The translations under genes and the position numbers were made by a program. Shown piece after piece: positions 1 to 10,500 of a DNA stretch of 57,741 nt. The notes under the pieces were generated by a model that worked only from the letters and a program-made list of their open reading frames with translations, was not told the DNA's origin and made no database searches. The stretch lies in contig PHBX01000030.1 in the NCBI GenBank assembly GCA_002842045.1, positions 1-57,741 of the forward strand, written 5' to 3'. Source of the stretch: Chloroflexi bacterium HGW-Chloroflexi-3 (lineage in GTDB: Bacteria > Chloroflexota > Anaerolineae > Anaerolineales > Anaerolineaceae). The number at the start of each line of letters is the position of its first letter. Positions within the stretch are counted from its first letter, which is position 1.

Positions 1-262
1 CGTTCTTGATCCATGCTATTTCACCTCTCTGTTGGTTTTCCTATATTGAATCAAATTTCGTTGGATTTGTCAATTAATCACTTGTTTTTCAACACTCTCT
101 TGTTTGTTTGTTTATTTATAATAATTATAATGTTAATATGTCCTCATCACATCAATAGGATTGTCCTCTATTTGTCTTTTGAAATAAAGAGATTGTGGTC
201 AATATCTTGAGCTGGTATTTTTTGATGATTAAATTTATCAAGGAAATTAAGCATGTTTAAAC

Positions 263-289
263 CAAAAATGACCTTTCGGTCGTTTTCTC
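263..289 (-). terminator. Probable terminator of the original chromosomal tRNA-Met
   Basis: On the minus strand AAAACGACC, a GAAA loop and GGTCATTTT form a short stem-loop followed by T residues, starting 5 bases past the 3' end of the tRNA fragment at 294-336. That is where a tRNA terminator belongs, which supports placing the undisturbed chromosomal flank left of 294. The stem is short and has one mismatch. It could work in both directions. Confidence 0.5.
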
Positions 290-293
290 TTAG

Positions 294-336
294 GTAGCGG
301 GGAGTGGATTCGAACCACTGACCTCCGGGTTATGAG
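294..336 (-). repeat. Left attachment site: 3' fragment of tRNA-Met (CAT)
   Basis: These 43 bases recur exactly at 39316-39358. Read on the minus strand they begin in the anticodon loop (CTCATAA), then give the 3' anticodon stem, the variable loop, the T arm (GTGGTTCGAATCCAC) and the 3' acceptor strand (CCCCGCTA). The 5' half, which would contain TAGCGGG and the CGGG that pairs in the anticodon stem, does not follow, so this is not a functional tRNA. A tRNA 3' half starting at the anticodon loop is a classic crossover site for tyrosine recombinases. Flanking similarity (CTCTTAG) extends a few bases further with one indel. Confidence 0.85.
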
Positions 337-729
337 AGATTTTCCTGGTTTCGGAACGTTTTTCACTCAGGCTCCGTATTTTAGCCTGGCCTGAGGGACG
401 CTCTTCTGAAGAGGCCGGAGGATCTTTGGTTACGAGTTATTAGTCGTATGATAGCGACTTTTTATGACAGGGTCAAGTAGTAGTTTTTTCGCGACCCGGA
501 GGACGATGGTTGAGTTTTGATGAATGGACGTCCTCTTTTTGGAAAACTTTTGTGAATCCCTTGGAAACGTCGTGTAATGTGTGGCATTATCGAGCCATAA
601 ACCATTAGGCTATGAATGTCAATCCCCCACTTTTGGAGAATATTGCACGCAGCTGCCTTGCTCGACAAGACGATGGGCTAGATCTCTTGGATTATTGCCT
701 TGGCTTAATGGATTGTCGCCAATTCTTGA
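337..729. other. Left end of element 1, no supported gene
   Basis: This stretch of about 390 bases lies between the left attachment site and the stop codon of the SUKH gene. Short open frames exist on both strands (for example 462-668 minus), but none has a good ribosome binding site, a recognisable domain or a convincing composition. No inverted repeat or terminator stood out. Non-coding end sequence of the element is the simplest reading. Confidence 0.4.
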
Positions 730-1296
730 TCAGCGCTGTAATATATCGGATTCATCCTGCATGAGATCCCAGAACGAGCTATACCGCATGGCACCGGTTT
801 CGCCCTCGAAGCACCAGGCCTCCCACTCCCCATCCGCGGATTTCAAACCCGGAATCAATAAATAAATGCCGACGTCCTCATTGCTGATCTCCAGCCCGCT
901 TTCCAACAGGCCAATATCGAAACCCAACATTTCCCTGAACACTGAAGGATCATCCCGTCCAGAGCCGAGCCTCACACCCAGCTTCCAACCCTCCAGCCAA
1001 TTCCTTTTTCTGGCTGAAACCCATTCGATTTCTTCAACGGGCAAAATCCTTGCCACGTAAGGGCCACCGGTCGGCCAGCCGTTGCTGACCTTCAGGAACT
1101 CGCGATAGGATTCTGGCAGCCTTGTTTTCAGGCGCGCTTCCGCCTGCGCAATCTGCTCCTCGCTGGCGCCCGGGTAACCAATCCAAAGGTTTTGCTCATC
1201 GATCACTTCCTCAGGTAGATAATCGCGGTAGTCACTGGTCGCCAGGATGTGCCGGCTCCAGGAATGTAAGAGGTCGGGCCATTGATGATCAATCAT
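730..1296 (-). CDS. SMI1/KNR4 (SUKH) family immunity-like protein
   Basis: About 188 residues. The core resembles the SMI1/KNR4 superfamily: an N-terminal helix, then YPGASEEQIAQAEARLKTRLPESYREFLKVSNGW, whose hallmark is LPESYREFLKVSNG, then a hydrophobic strand region with ILPVEEIEW, and a C-terminal GEWEAWCFEGETGAMRYSSF segment. SUKH proteins are the commonest immunity proteins of contact-dependent and RHS toxins. I chose the ATG at 1296 because it overlaps the stop of the upstream gene by 8 bases (ATGATTGA), typical of translational coupling; the open frame extends further upstream but without family similarity. It is the last gene of the cluster downstream of the RHS toxin, so it may be an orphan immunity gene for other toxins. 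Confidence 0.8.
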   Translation of the reverse strand: MIDHQWPDLLHSWSRHILATSDYRDYLPEEVIDEQNLWIGYPGASEEQIAQAEARLKTRLPESYREFLKVSNGWPTGGPYVARILPVEEIEWVSARKRNWLEGWKLGVRLGSGRDDPSVFREMLGFDIGLLESGLEISNEDVGIYLLIPGLKSADGEWEAWCFEGETGAMRYSSFWDLMQDESDILQR

Positions 1297-1960
1297 TGTT
1301 AGCCTCCGTGCAATTCCAGGCGGCTGGTATTGCTTCCATAAGCCACCAACGCCAAAACTCAAGGATTTTTTGGGGATCACATTTGAGCTGGTCCGCATCA
1401 TAAGCATATGCCACGGCAGCAGCCGATGCTGCATCTCCCAGCCTCTCGGCCAATTTCTCATCTGGCAGTTGATCGAATGGTATGGGTTGTCCGCCCTGTG
1501 CTGGCGAATCGCTCGCCCTGATCCAGGATATCTTCATGAATGGATCCACGCCGGCGGCCTCCGCCAACGCGCGATGAGCAGCCGTGCCTGCCAGATAGGC
1601 ATTCCATGTCACTTCGGTTTCCTCGCGCCCCCACAACCGCCCGGCGATTTCGTGTCCTTCTGCCGCTTCGCGGATTGCATTCTCCACGCGAAGGTTTCCA
1701 CGTGAAGTTGCCTCGGCCATTTCGATCAACTTTCGGGGATTGGTTTCCTCGGGAAGGGCCTGCTCGAAAATGGATAACACATAGCGCGCTGTGATCACTG
1801 CCAACCAACCCCGAGCACTGGTAGCCTGGCGATCCGTTCTGGGGCCAAAGGCCTCATAGATCTCCTGCCTCTTTTGCGCCGGGATGTGGTGATGGGGATC
1901 CCGCTGAATATTGATTACCAAATGATTGATCAGGGAGTCTGGTTTTTCAGGTACTTGCAT
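1289..1960 (-). CDS. Imm5-like immunity protein
   Basis: About 223 residues, almost all helical. The C-terminal half contains alanine-rich helices (DAASAAAVAYAYDADQ) followed by ILEFWRWWLMEAIPAAW. This FWxWWLxEAIP ending and the all-alpha pattern fit the Imm5 family of polymorphic-toxin immunity proteins; the match is from memory of the family. The start is placed at the ATG encoding MQVPEKPD at 1960, which avoids an overlap with the gene at 1974-2585. It is coupled to the SUKH gene downstream by an 8-base overlap. Its presence with two or three other unrelated immunity-type genes suggests a stored immunity array rather than a single cognate pair. Confidence 0.65.
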   Translation of the reverse strand: MQVPEKPDSLINHLVINIQRDPHHHIPAQKRQEIYEAFGPRTDRQATSARGWLAVITARYVLSIFEQALPEETNPRKLIEMAEATSRGNLRVENAIREAAEGHEIAGRLWGREETEVTWNAYLAGTAAHRALAEAAGVDPFMKISWIRASDSPAQGGQPIPFDQLPDEKLAERLGDAASAAAVAYAYDADQLKCDPQKILEFWRWWLMEAIPAAWNCTEANND

Positions 1961-1973
1961 ACTTATCTTGTAG

Positions 1974-2585
1974 TTACCATTCCGTTTCCATATAGACGCA
2001 ATTATCAAATAATTCGCGTAAAAGGATCGGTTGGCATTGTTTTTTTATCAATTTCAGGGCAAAGACGTGAATACCGTTTTCCGGATCGTATTCCACTCGA
2101 TTTTTGAATCCTACTAAAACAGGCTTATTGGAGTAAACATATCTTTTCTTTGTCCACAACTGCCATTCCACGTAGGGGAAACGTTTTCGAATGGTTTCCC
2201 CAAGGTACATCCCCAAATCACAGATCAAAGAATAGGTCAAATCCACAAATACGAATTCCGGCATGGAAAAAATCGAGCGATATTTCTCCGGAATCTTTTC
2301 CAGGCTTTCCAGGCGTTTTCTCTTGAACTCTTCGGAAGGTGGGGCTGTATAAATGTTCCCCGCAAACCACTTCCCTAACACCAACAGAGAGTCAGGCGTT
2401 AAATTGGCTTCCCAGCCTTGAAATTGAGCATCCCCTTCAGTGGAACGGACCGCGCGCTGTAACCGGGTAAGTCGCTCCGGGATCTGGTCGAGGTACCAGC
2501 GAAAATAGATGTCCGCCTCTTTTGGATTCATCTCGTGCACTGGTTTCATAGAAGGAGGTTGAATCAACTTGTATTGCATGTACAT
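1974..2585 (-). CDS. Uncharacterised protein, probable immunity protein
   Basis: 203 residues, soluble, no signal peptide or membrane segment. The N-terminal part (MNPKEADIYFRWYLDQIPERLTRL) is helical, and the C-terminal part has YVEWQLWTKKRYVYSNKPVLVGF, a mixed alpha/beta pattern. I do not recognise a named family with certainty; small proteins with this MNxxEAxxYFxW start are found next to toxin loci. It lies between Imm11-like and Imm5-like genes, transcribed with them. A second in-frame ATG lies two codons in. The immunity role is inferred only from location. Confidence 0.55.
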   Translation of the reverse strand: MYMQYKLIQPPSMKPVHEMNPKEADIYFRWYLDQIPERLTRLQRAVRSTEGDAQFQGWEANLTPDSLLVLGKWFAGNIYTAPPSEEFKRKRLESLEKIPEKYRSIFSMPEFVFVDLTYSLICDLGMYLGETIRKRFPYVEWQLWTKKRYVYSNKPVLVGFKNRVEYDPENGIHVFALKLIKKQCQPILLRELFDNCVYMETEW

Positions 2586-2805
2586 CGTTTCTACAACTGG
2601 TTATCTAGTTCTTTTTTCAATACATATCAATAATGAATTATGATCTTAATTCCATTTTGTTCCAATAGGTCTCTCAAAGGTTGACGAGGACCTATTTTAC
2701 CATTAATCGGGCTACGATAAAATTCCCAAATAACTTCATCAACCTTTTACGCCTAACTTATTCTTGGCATACCTCACCCAGTATTGTCCTCGGGTTATTC
2801 ATTGG

Positions 2806-3381
2806 TTACGGCAGCGGCTTCCACAACAACCCTTTCAAATCATGCTCCTCGACAGCAGCTTTAAATGTGTCTGAAAAGAATGTCCACGTAAAATGCACTG
2901 GCATTCTGAAGATATTTACATCCTTCAGTTTTTCTTCATGAAATACATAGTGATTTACCTCGGAGACGGCCTTGTTTTCAACCAGCCACCTCACATCCGA
3001 GTGCTCCAGGTCTAAACCATCCACATGTCTCGTCAGGTGAATCAGAAACAACTTTTCCTCCTCACAATGCAGCGGAATCACCTGAACGTCATTCTGGATC
3101 AACGGCAAGAGTGTATCGAGAGCCTTTTCACTGAATACGATGTGCGCTCCAAACAAACTTGGAAAATCCGCCTTGGGTAGTTTACCTTTCCTCAACAAGG
3201 CACGTTGCGACGGAGAAAGATCCTTCGATTGGGTTTCATACTGAACGGAAATCTTTGGAATTGGATCAGGGATCGGTCCAGGCTGGAAATCTCTGGGTAA
3301 AATCCATTTGTCACGCTCGAAATCAGCCAGGGCAAGCGTAAAGTAATGGTCGCTGTCTGTCTTGTATTTCCAGATTTTCAT
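2806..3381 (-). CDS. Imm11 (DUF1629) family immunity protein
   Basis: 191 residues. The C-terminal two thirds follow the Imm11/DUF1629 pattern: VFSEKALDTLLPLI, then VQVIPLHCEEEKLFLIHLTRHVDGLD, YVFHEEKLKDVNIFRMPV and a final SDTFKAAVEEHDLKGLLWKP. These proteins are known partners of RHS and other polymorphic toxins. The start has a plausible GGGAGGGTG ribosome binding site just upstream. It is the first clearly recognised immunity gene downstream of the RHS toxin, separated from it by the WD40 gene, so it is a candidate cognate immunity protein. Which toxin it neutralises cannot be read from sequence. Confidence 0.82.
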   Translation of the reverse strand: MKIWKYKTDSDHYFTLALADFERDKWILPRDFQPGPIPDPIPKISVQYETQSKDLSPSQRALLRKGKLPKADFPSLFGAHIVFSEKALDTLLPLIQNDVQVIPLHCEEEKLFLIHLTRHVDGLDLEHSDVRWLVENKAVSEVNHYVFHEEKLKDVNIFRMPVHFTWTFFSDTFKAAVEEHDLKGLLWKPLP

Positions 3382-3503
3382 GGTTCACCCTCCCATTTCC
3401 AGCACGCGCCACATTTCACTTTCAATGTGTTATTCCCCGTCACCAAACTTGTGAGGGTATTTCTTTCACACCAACAATCCAACGTAGTGATATCTTATTC
3501 CAT

Positions 3504-4445
3504 TTACAAGCTGGATCCTAAAATCTTGATAGAGCCATCCATACTAACCGAAGCCAATAAAGTACCGGATGGATCTAAAGCGATCGATGAGATTAGGTCG
3601 GTATGCACGGATATTGTTCTTATTAAGCGATTAGTTTTGAGATTCCATACGTGCAGTCTCCCAATCATGTCACCTGCAATCAGCATATTCTCTTTCGGAT
3701 GAAAAGCTACTGAGAATACACCCTCGTCGACCTTAAATTCGGTTTGAAGTGTAAGCGAAGGGACATTCCATAGTTTTACACAACCATCCTGGCTAACTGA
3801 AGCCAAAGTTAATCCATCTGGTGAGATGGCCACGGCCATGGTCATATCCTTGTGATGCCCTATCGCAATCACACCTCCTGACTCACTGTCCCAGAGAACA
3901 ACCTGACCGGTAAGATCGCAAGCAGCCAAGCAATCCCCCTTGGGCGTAAAGACTACTGATTGGAATGAATCGGTTTCAGGGGCATCAAATTGGCGTATTT
4001 CCTTTCCGTCAATCACATTCCAAAGGCGCACTGGCAGCCTATCCCCACCACAAGAAGCAAGATAAGTTCCATCTGCATTGAAGCTCACTCCTCGGGACAT
4101 ATAGGGATCGGCGATGAGGGTTGCCTGCTCGCGACAGGAAAGCACATCCCACACACGAATGGTTGTGTCATGGCTGGCTGAAGCCAACCGTCGTCCTTCT
4201 GAACTAAAGGTTATCCCCGCGATGTAATCATGATGACCTGAAAGGATGTGACGTCTTCCGTGAGCGATCAGAATGACGTCTCGATAAGCGGACCAGGCTG
4301 CCCCATCAAATGACCAGGCAAAACCGCCGGGTTGCTCGACAGATTCGCCGGCCACGACTGTCCATTCATTGACATTCGCGGAGTTGAGCTTAGGGGTATT
4401 TTTACAGGAGAGAACGTCTTGAGTAATCATTTGTTTATTCATCAT
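3504..4445 (-). CDS. WD40-repeat beta-propeller protein
   Basis: 313 residues with six clear WD40 repeats from about residue 65, each ending in xVWD, RLWN, VLWD, KLWN, HVWN or an equivalent (the last is KILGS), with GH or H-D openings (GHHDYIAGITFS, HTDLISSIALD). The N-terminal segment GGFAWSFDGAAWSAYRDVILIA may complete a seventh blade by closing the ring. No signal peptide, kinase or other enzymatic domain is seen, so it is a stand-alone cytoplasmic scaffold. It is immediately downstream of the RHS toxin (78 bases) and upstream of Imm11, the position usually held by the cognate immunity gene. A binding or immunity role is inference only. Confidence 0.85.
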   Translation of the reverse strand: MMNKQMITQDVLSCKNTPKLNSANVNEWTVVAGESVEQPGGFAWSFDGAAWSAYRDVILIAHGRRHILSGHHDYIAGITFSSEGRRLASASHDTTIRVWDVLSCREQATLIADPYMSRGVSFNADGTYLASCGGDRLPVRLWNVIDGKEIRQFDAPETDSFQSVVFTPKGDCLAACDLTGQVVLWDSESGGVIAIGHHKDMTMAVAISPDGLTLASVSQDGCVKLWNVPSLTLQTEFKVDEGVFSVAFHPKENMLIAGDMIGRLHVWNLKTNRLIRTISVHTDLISSIALDPSGTLLASVSMDGSIKILGSSL

Positions 4446-4522
4446 GCATGGTTATTCCGGTAGAAATTCACTCTTGAACTTGAAAAAGCGGGAGTAATAT
4501 TTCGAATTACTGTCCAATGACC

Positions 4523-7500
4523 TTACCAAGTACCGATCCAGCCAATGCGGATAGCTCCCCAGTTGTTTTCCACAAGAAGTTGTTGAGCCAAATCACGACA
4601 GAATGGACAGGGATTATTAGTGGCAATGATTGAAAGTGGACGATTTCCAGTGTTAGCAGACCAACGCAAAATAATCTCTTCTGGATGCATTGTGCTTGTA
4701 GCAGAAAAATCCGCCGAGGTAATTACACGCTGACTTTCCGAGATTACTCCACGTGAACGTAAGAATTGGATTGCGCCCCCTTCTGTTTGTGTATATGCTT
4801 GAAAACCGGTACGATCAAATAAGCGGGCCGCTTTAACCCAATCATTACCTCTTGTTGCCAACACATCAATGTGTGTGCCCTCCGCACTGATAATATCACT
4901 CCCCGCATGCGTAGTCCAACCTTTTGTATATCGTGCTCCTCGAGTGATAGCTTGATCAAATTGTGTCATTCTAAGGGACATATTGGCTTCACTGGTGGTA
5001 GCTTGAACTGAGCGACCATATACTTGAATTTGTGCTGTATTTTCTGCTTCCTGAGAATTTACCTGTGAATACTCTGTCATGGCTTGTAAGCCAATTGGAT
5101 CAGTTCGGCTAACTGGATTATTAGCCACATAAACATAACGATTTAATTCAAATGTATATTTAGGATCAGATAAATAAGGGTCACGGGTAAGTAGACGTCC
5201 GATAATTGGGTCATAATTGCGGATACGGAGGTAATACAACCCAATGATCGATTCGAGCCTTTGACCCGTATAGAGGTATGGGTTTGTAGTTAATCCTGTT
5301 TTGGAATAGAGCTCCCCAAAGGCTGTGTAGGCGAAGGTGTCGGTAGCTGCGCCCGAATCATCGCTCAACGCGCGGGTGCTGCCCTGCCCATCGTGCAGGT
5401 AATAACTCATCACCCCACCGCGGATTTGCGCGAGCAGTTCCGCGCCACCCAGCACGTAGCTGGCCAGCGCCGATCCGCTGCCGTCCGTTTCCAGCACCAC
5501 GTCGCCGTAAGGCGAGATCTCATCCCACAGGTAATTGGTGACCTGCGCTGCCACGCTCTGCCGGACGCGCCGCCCGGCGGCATCGTATGTGTACGCAACG
5601 GCGGTTCCATCCGGCAGGGTCACTCCCCTAAGGCGGTCGGCGGCGTCGTAGGCGTACTGCGTGACGTCTGCCCCGTCAGTCACCCGCGCCAGGTTGCCGC
5701 GGCCATCATACTGGTATTGCGCCGCGCCGGCGCTGAGCAACTGGTCCAGATCGTTATAGGTGTATTGCGTGGTGGCCGTACCAACTGTCTGCGTCAGGCG
5801 ATTTCCCACCGCGTCGTAGGTGAAACCCGCCTGGTAGGCGACCGCATTGCTGGTGTCGCGGCGTGTCTCGCTCGCCAGCCGGTAAGCGTCATCGTACGCC
5901 CACTGGATCGACGAGCCGTCCGCTTCATTTACCGACAGGCGGTTGCCGGCCGGATCGAGCGTGTAGGCGTACGAGGCCAGCGTCGCAGCGCCCAAATGCT
6001 GGTCGATGCTCGTCAGGCGGTCGAGCGCGTCGTAACCGTAATCGATGGTGACGCCGTTAGGCAAAACGAGCTGCGTGCGCAGGCCGGCAGCGTCATAGGA
6101 GTAATTGCTGATAGCCCCGGATGGGCCTGTAACACTGGCAAGCTGGCCGGCGCCGTCATAGCTGTAATGTATCGTTCCCGCCGGCGTCGTCATGGAAAGG
6201 CGGTTGCCAGCGGCATCGTAACTGTAACTCACGACCTGCCCATCCGGCTGGGTGATGCCAGCCAGGCGGTCCTGGTTGTCATAGGCATAATTCGTCGTTC
6301 CGCGCCCGTCGACGACCGTCTGCTGCAGCCCATCTGCTGTATAGGTATAGTTCACCCTCTGGCCGTTGAAATAATCGACCTGGGTCAAATGGCCCATTTC
6401 GTCGTACAGGTAGGCGTTGGTCTGTCCGTCGGCCAGGCGGTGGCTGGTTTGGTTGTCGTTGAGGTCGTAACCGAAGGCCTCGAAAGAGGAATCCGGCCAG
6501 ACCTTTTCGACCTGCCGGCCGAGTTCGTCGTAGCCGAATGCCGTGACGTGCCCATTGGCGTCGGTAATGGTCAGCAGATTACCCGCAGCATCGTAGCCAT
6601 AAGCAGTCAGATGACCCATTGGATCGGCCACAGACAGCAATTCGCCGGCGTCATCGTAAGTGTACAGGGTGGCCTTGCCGCCCTGGTCGGTACGCGACAA
6701 TTTCTGCCCGTTGCCGTCATACGTTAGCGTCGTGGTAGTGCCATCCGCATAGGTGGTAATCGTTTGCCGGTTGCGGACGTCATAAGCATAGAGCGTGGTG
6801 TGGTTCTGCGCATCGGTGGTCGAGGTGCGCCGTCCGGCGGCGTCGTAGGCATAAGCGGTTGTTTGATTCAGGGCGTCGGTAATCGCCAGCAGACGGCCTG
6901 CATTATCATAGGTGTAAGATGTGGTATTTCCCAGCGGATCGGTCTGGCTGGTCTTGCGCCCGGCCGCATCGTAGCCAAAGCTGGTCGTGCCGGCATCCGT
7001 CATTCCATCCGCTACGGTCACGCTGGTGAACTGCCTGGCCAGATCGTACTGGTTGCGGGTTGTGTGGCCCGCGGCGTCTGTATGAGTCAGGGCATTCCCG
7101 CGCCAATCATACGTGGTCGTCTCGAAGCTGCCGTCCGGGTAATCCACCCGGGTTTGATGGTTGGCGGCATCGTAGGTGTATGTCGTACGATTTCCAAGCG
7201 GGTCCACCGCCGCGGTTTGATTCCCATTGGTGTCGTATTCAAACTGCGTGACCTTGCCCAAAGGCTCGGTGAGAGTCGTGAGATGGCCCAGGGCATCGTA
7301 CGCCATGAACGTGGTTTGCCCCAACGCATCGGTGGCAGAGGTTTGCCGTCCGAGCATGTCGTACATGTAGGCTCTGGTGTGATTAAGCGGATCGGTTTCG
7401 CTAATCAAATTGCCGTAAGCATCGTAGCTGTTGCTGGTAAGCTTGCCGTTGCCGTCCGTGCGCGTCAAAACGCTCCCGTGGTCATTCCAGGTGAAGGATG

Positions 7501-10500
7501 CCATCGTTCCAAGCTCATCGGTGATACTCGTCGGCAGGTAGCGGGCATCGTAATGTATCGTTTGCACGTTGCCCAGCGCGTCGGTCTTGGTGACAGGCCC
7601 GCCGTACTGGTTATAGGTCGTCGAATTGGTTTGATTCAGCGCATTTTTGACTGATGTCTGGTTGCCGTTGGCATCATAGGTGTACGAGGTGGTGTGCCCG
7701 AGCGGGTCGGTCTGCGTGAGCAGGTTCTGGTTTGCGTCGTATGTGTAGCTGGTCGTATGGCCGAGGGGATCCGTCTGGCGCAGCAGTTTCCCGTTGGCGT
7801 CGTACACGGAAACGACCGTCCCGCCGTCCGGATTGGTCACCGAGGTGGTGCGAGTGCTCACATCATAGGTATAGTGGAAGACATTCCCCAGCGCATCGCT
7901 CTCACTTTCAAGCCGGCCGTCCGGATAATAGGTGTCGATGATGAGCGGGTTGCCGCGGGGGTCATCTGCGCCCAGGAAGTAATGGCCCGAGTCGTAGTGA
8001 TACACCAGCGAAGTGACCATTCCAGGGGCGGTGACGGTAGCCAGGTTGCCCTGATCGTCATACCCGTAGTCATAGGCATTGCCTTCTGGGTCAACGATTT
8101 GGGTAATGCGGCCTTCACCATCGCGGATGAACTGCACGCTGAGGTCGCCGACACTGCTGCTGATCCCGTCAGCCGAGAAGGTCAGCACATTACCATTCAA
8201 ATCGGTAATCGAATGCAGGCTGCCGTCGGCCCCCAGGTCGTACTGGCGGCCGTACGGATCGGTATAGGTATATCCGGTGGGCTCATACAGGTTTCCGGGG
8301 AAGCAGAAGGTACTACCGCCCGAAATGGTCAGCAAACCGCACCCCTCCGCGGTCAGGCTGCCGTAAACGCCAGCTTCAGGGAGATATCGCGGCACCAGCA
8401 GGAAACCAAACCACGAACTGGGCGGGTATGGCTTGAAGTAAAAGGTCACCCGTTTTCCACCGGGCAGGGTGAGGGTGACGTCGTTGGCCTGGTCCACCTC
8501 TACCTTCGGATTGCCAATCGCCAGCGACCAACCATAGCCAAAGTCGCCCGAGGTCTCCTTTTCCAGACTGTCGTAGGTGCGTCCAATCGTGATGGGCATT
8601 CCGGCCAGTGGAACGGTAAAATCGGTGATGGTAAAGCGCACCCGGCCCGGTTTGTAATTCCCGGCGACCGTGACCAGGATTCCGCTGTTGACCTGGACGC
8701 CATCGGTGCGCGTCCCTTGCAGGCGGATGATATAGGATCCGTTGGTTAACTGGGTGGTATCGAACGTGGTCAGCGTTCCTGACCCGCTCAGATTGGCGTC
8801 CAGGGTTTGCGCGGCTTCAGGATGGTCAGCCGGCCAGTAATCGAGGGTGCCGCTGGTGAGCGTGATGCCGCTGGCCAGGCTGATGGGAACGAGCCCCGTC
8901 AAGGTGGCCTGGTTGGCCGGGCTGCCAATCCAACCCGGTACGGATAGCGGCGCATCCGCCGGCGGTGGGGTTGCCGTTGCCGTCCAGACCACGCTGACCT
9001 CCGCCGAATAGGCGGTGATGCTTCCCTGCGCCCAGGCAAGCGCCTGGACCACGTCTGTTCCAGGGTAGTAACCACTATAAGAGAAAGTCGCATTGCCTGC
9101 AGCGTCGGTAACCGCCGTCAGTTCCTGGGTATTTGTCCCGCGGATGCGCAATAAAACGGTCATGTCTGACAGCGGCAGGCCGGAGGCGTCCAGCGCCGTA
9201 ACGGTAAAGTCCTGCTGTAGCCCGGTCGGATGGTTTTGCCGTGAGTTTGGAGTGATCACAAGCGCGGCAGTAGGCGTGACACCGTAACCGGTTTCCCGCA
9301 CAGCCAGGGTAAGAGCAAGCTGCCCACCGCAGCACTCGGTATAGTCGATTTCGAAGGGATAAACCCCCGGAGCCGGGAAGTTGACGGTCACGCTATTGCG
9401 GGTCGGAGAGGATGGTTGGTTATAAGACCCCATGACGGCGTAATTTTCGAACGTCGTTAATCCGGATGAGGGCGCGTTGGACCATGGTCCGCTGACGCGT
9501 GTCGCGCCGTTGCCGATGCCGAAAATAAAACCGTCGTCCGAATAAAAATCGTAGATCACCGTGCCTGCTTCTGCGATGGTGAACTCGCCGGTAAAGACCG
9601 CGGCGAAGTTGTAGAGCGAGCCGGCGCCGGCCTGATACCCATTCCCCTGCGCCGAAATGGTTCCCGCGTAAGTACCGGTGAGGTTCATGGTGACATTGGT
9701 AAACGGCCGGGACCATTCGTTGACGCCGGAGGTATTGCCGGGGACAGTGCCGGAAGGCGGATTGAAGTTGATCGAAGGAAATGCCTGGCCGAAGACCGGT
9801 GTTGCAGTGGGCGAAGTTTTGAAAACACCCGAATTATCCGCCGTGAAGAATCGTCCCCAAATGGTGGACGTGGTGACAGTCTCCACCGGTGTGATCCAAT
9901 GGACGGCGGCAGTGTTCGAAGCAACCGTTCCAGTATCGGTTGTAGCAGAAGCATTGATCTTGTCGAAACCGTTGGTTAATCCGGTATAGGTAATGATAGC
10001 CGTTCCATCCGGGCCCGTTTCCTGGGTCAATGTGGCGGCGTTTGGGCCGGTGATGACAAATGTTACTAGCGCACCCACGACTGGGTTTTGCCGGCCGTCG
10101 TGCAAGGTGGCTGTGATAGTTTGTTGCGTCCCGGTGATGTTTGGACCGGCGATTTCCGGGCTCAGTTGCAAGACCATGCCGGAAACAGGCAGCACAACAA
10201 CGCTGGTAAACTGATCGCTTAATGCCCCGTAGGTGTTTCCGTTTGCATCTTCCCAATGCAGCGTTGCCACATCAGTCAGATCGCCTAAAGGTTGCGATAA
10301 GGGAATGGTGTGTGTGGCATGTAAAACAACCGAGTCGCCCGCCGCCAGCGCCGCCGGAATATCCGGAATCGAACCAGCGGTTTGGTCGGGCAGGAGATCT
10401 ACGACAGAAAAATCTCCGGCTGGAGCTGTCCCTACGTTGGTCAGCGTTACGTCATAGACCGCCGGCTGACCCCGTTCGATGGATTCAGTCCCATTTTTCT

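Noticed and set aside
13..210. 65-codon hydrophobic open frame left of the attachment site
   Set aside because: No family, weak ribosome site and a composition of AT-rich non-coding sequence.
294..336. Functional tRNA gene
   Set aside because: Only the 3' half from the anticodon loop is present; no D arm or 5' acceptor strand is found.
462..668. 68-codon minus-strand frame with a GIDIHSLMVYGS word
   Set aside because: Resembles a nucleotidyltransferase fragment at best, but no further motif follows and there is no good start; not called.
2681..2941. 86-codon plus-strand frame between immunity genes
   Set aside because: It overlaps the Imm11 gene and has no domain or ribosome site.
5300..8200. 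Regular repeats that might suggest CRISPR or a minisatellite
   Set aside because: The period and content are those of YD peptide repeats in the RHS reading frame, with no constant repeat and spacer pattern.
5393..8749. Long plus-strand frames (up to 444 codons) inside the RHS gene
   Set aside because: They are antisense shadows of the regular YD-repeat codons; no ribosome site, no known domain.
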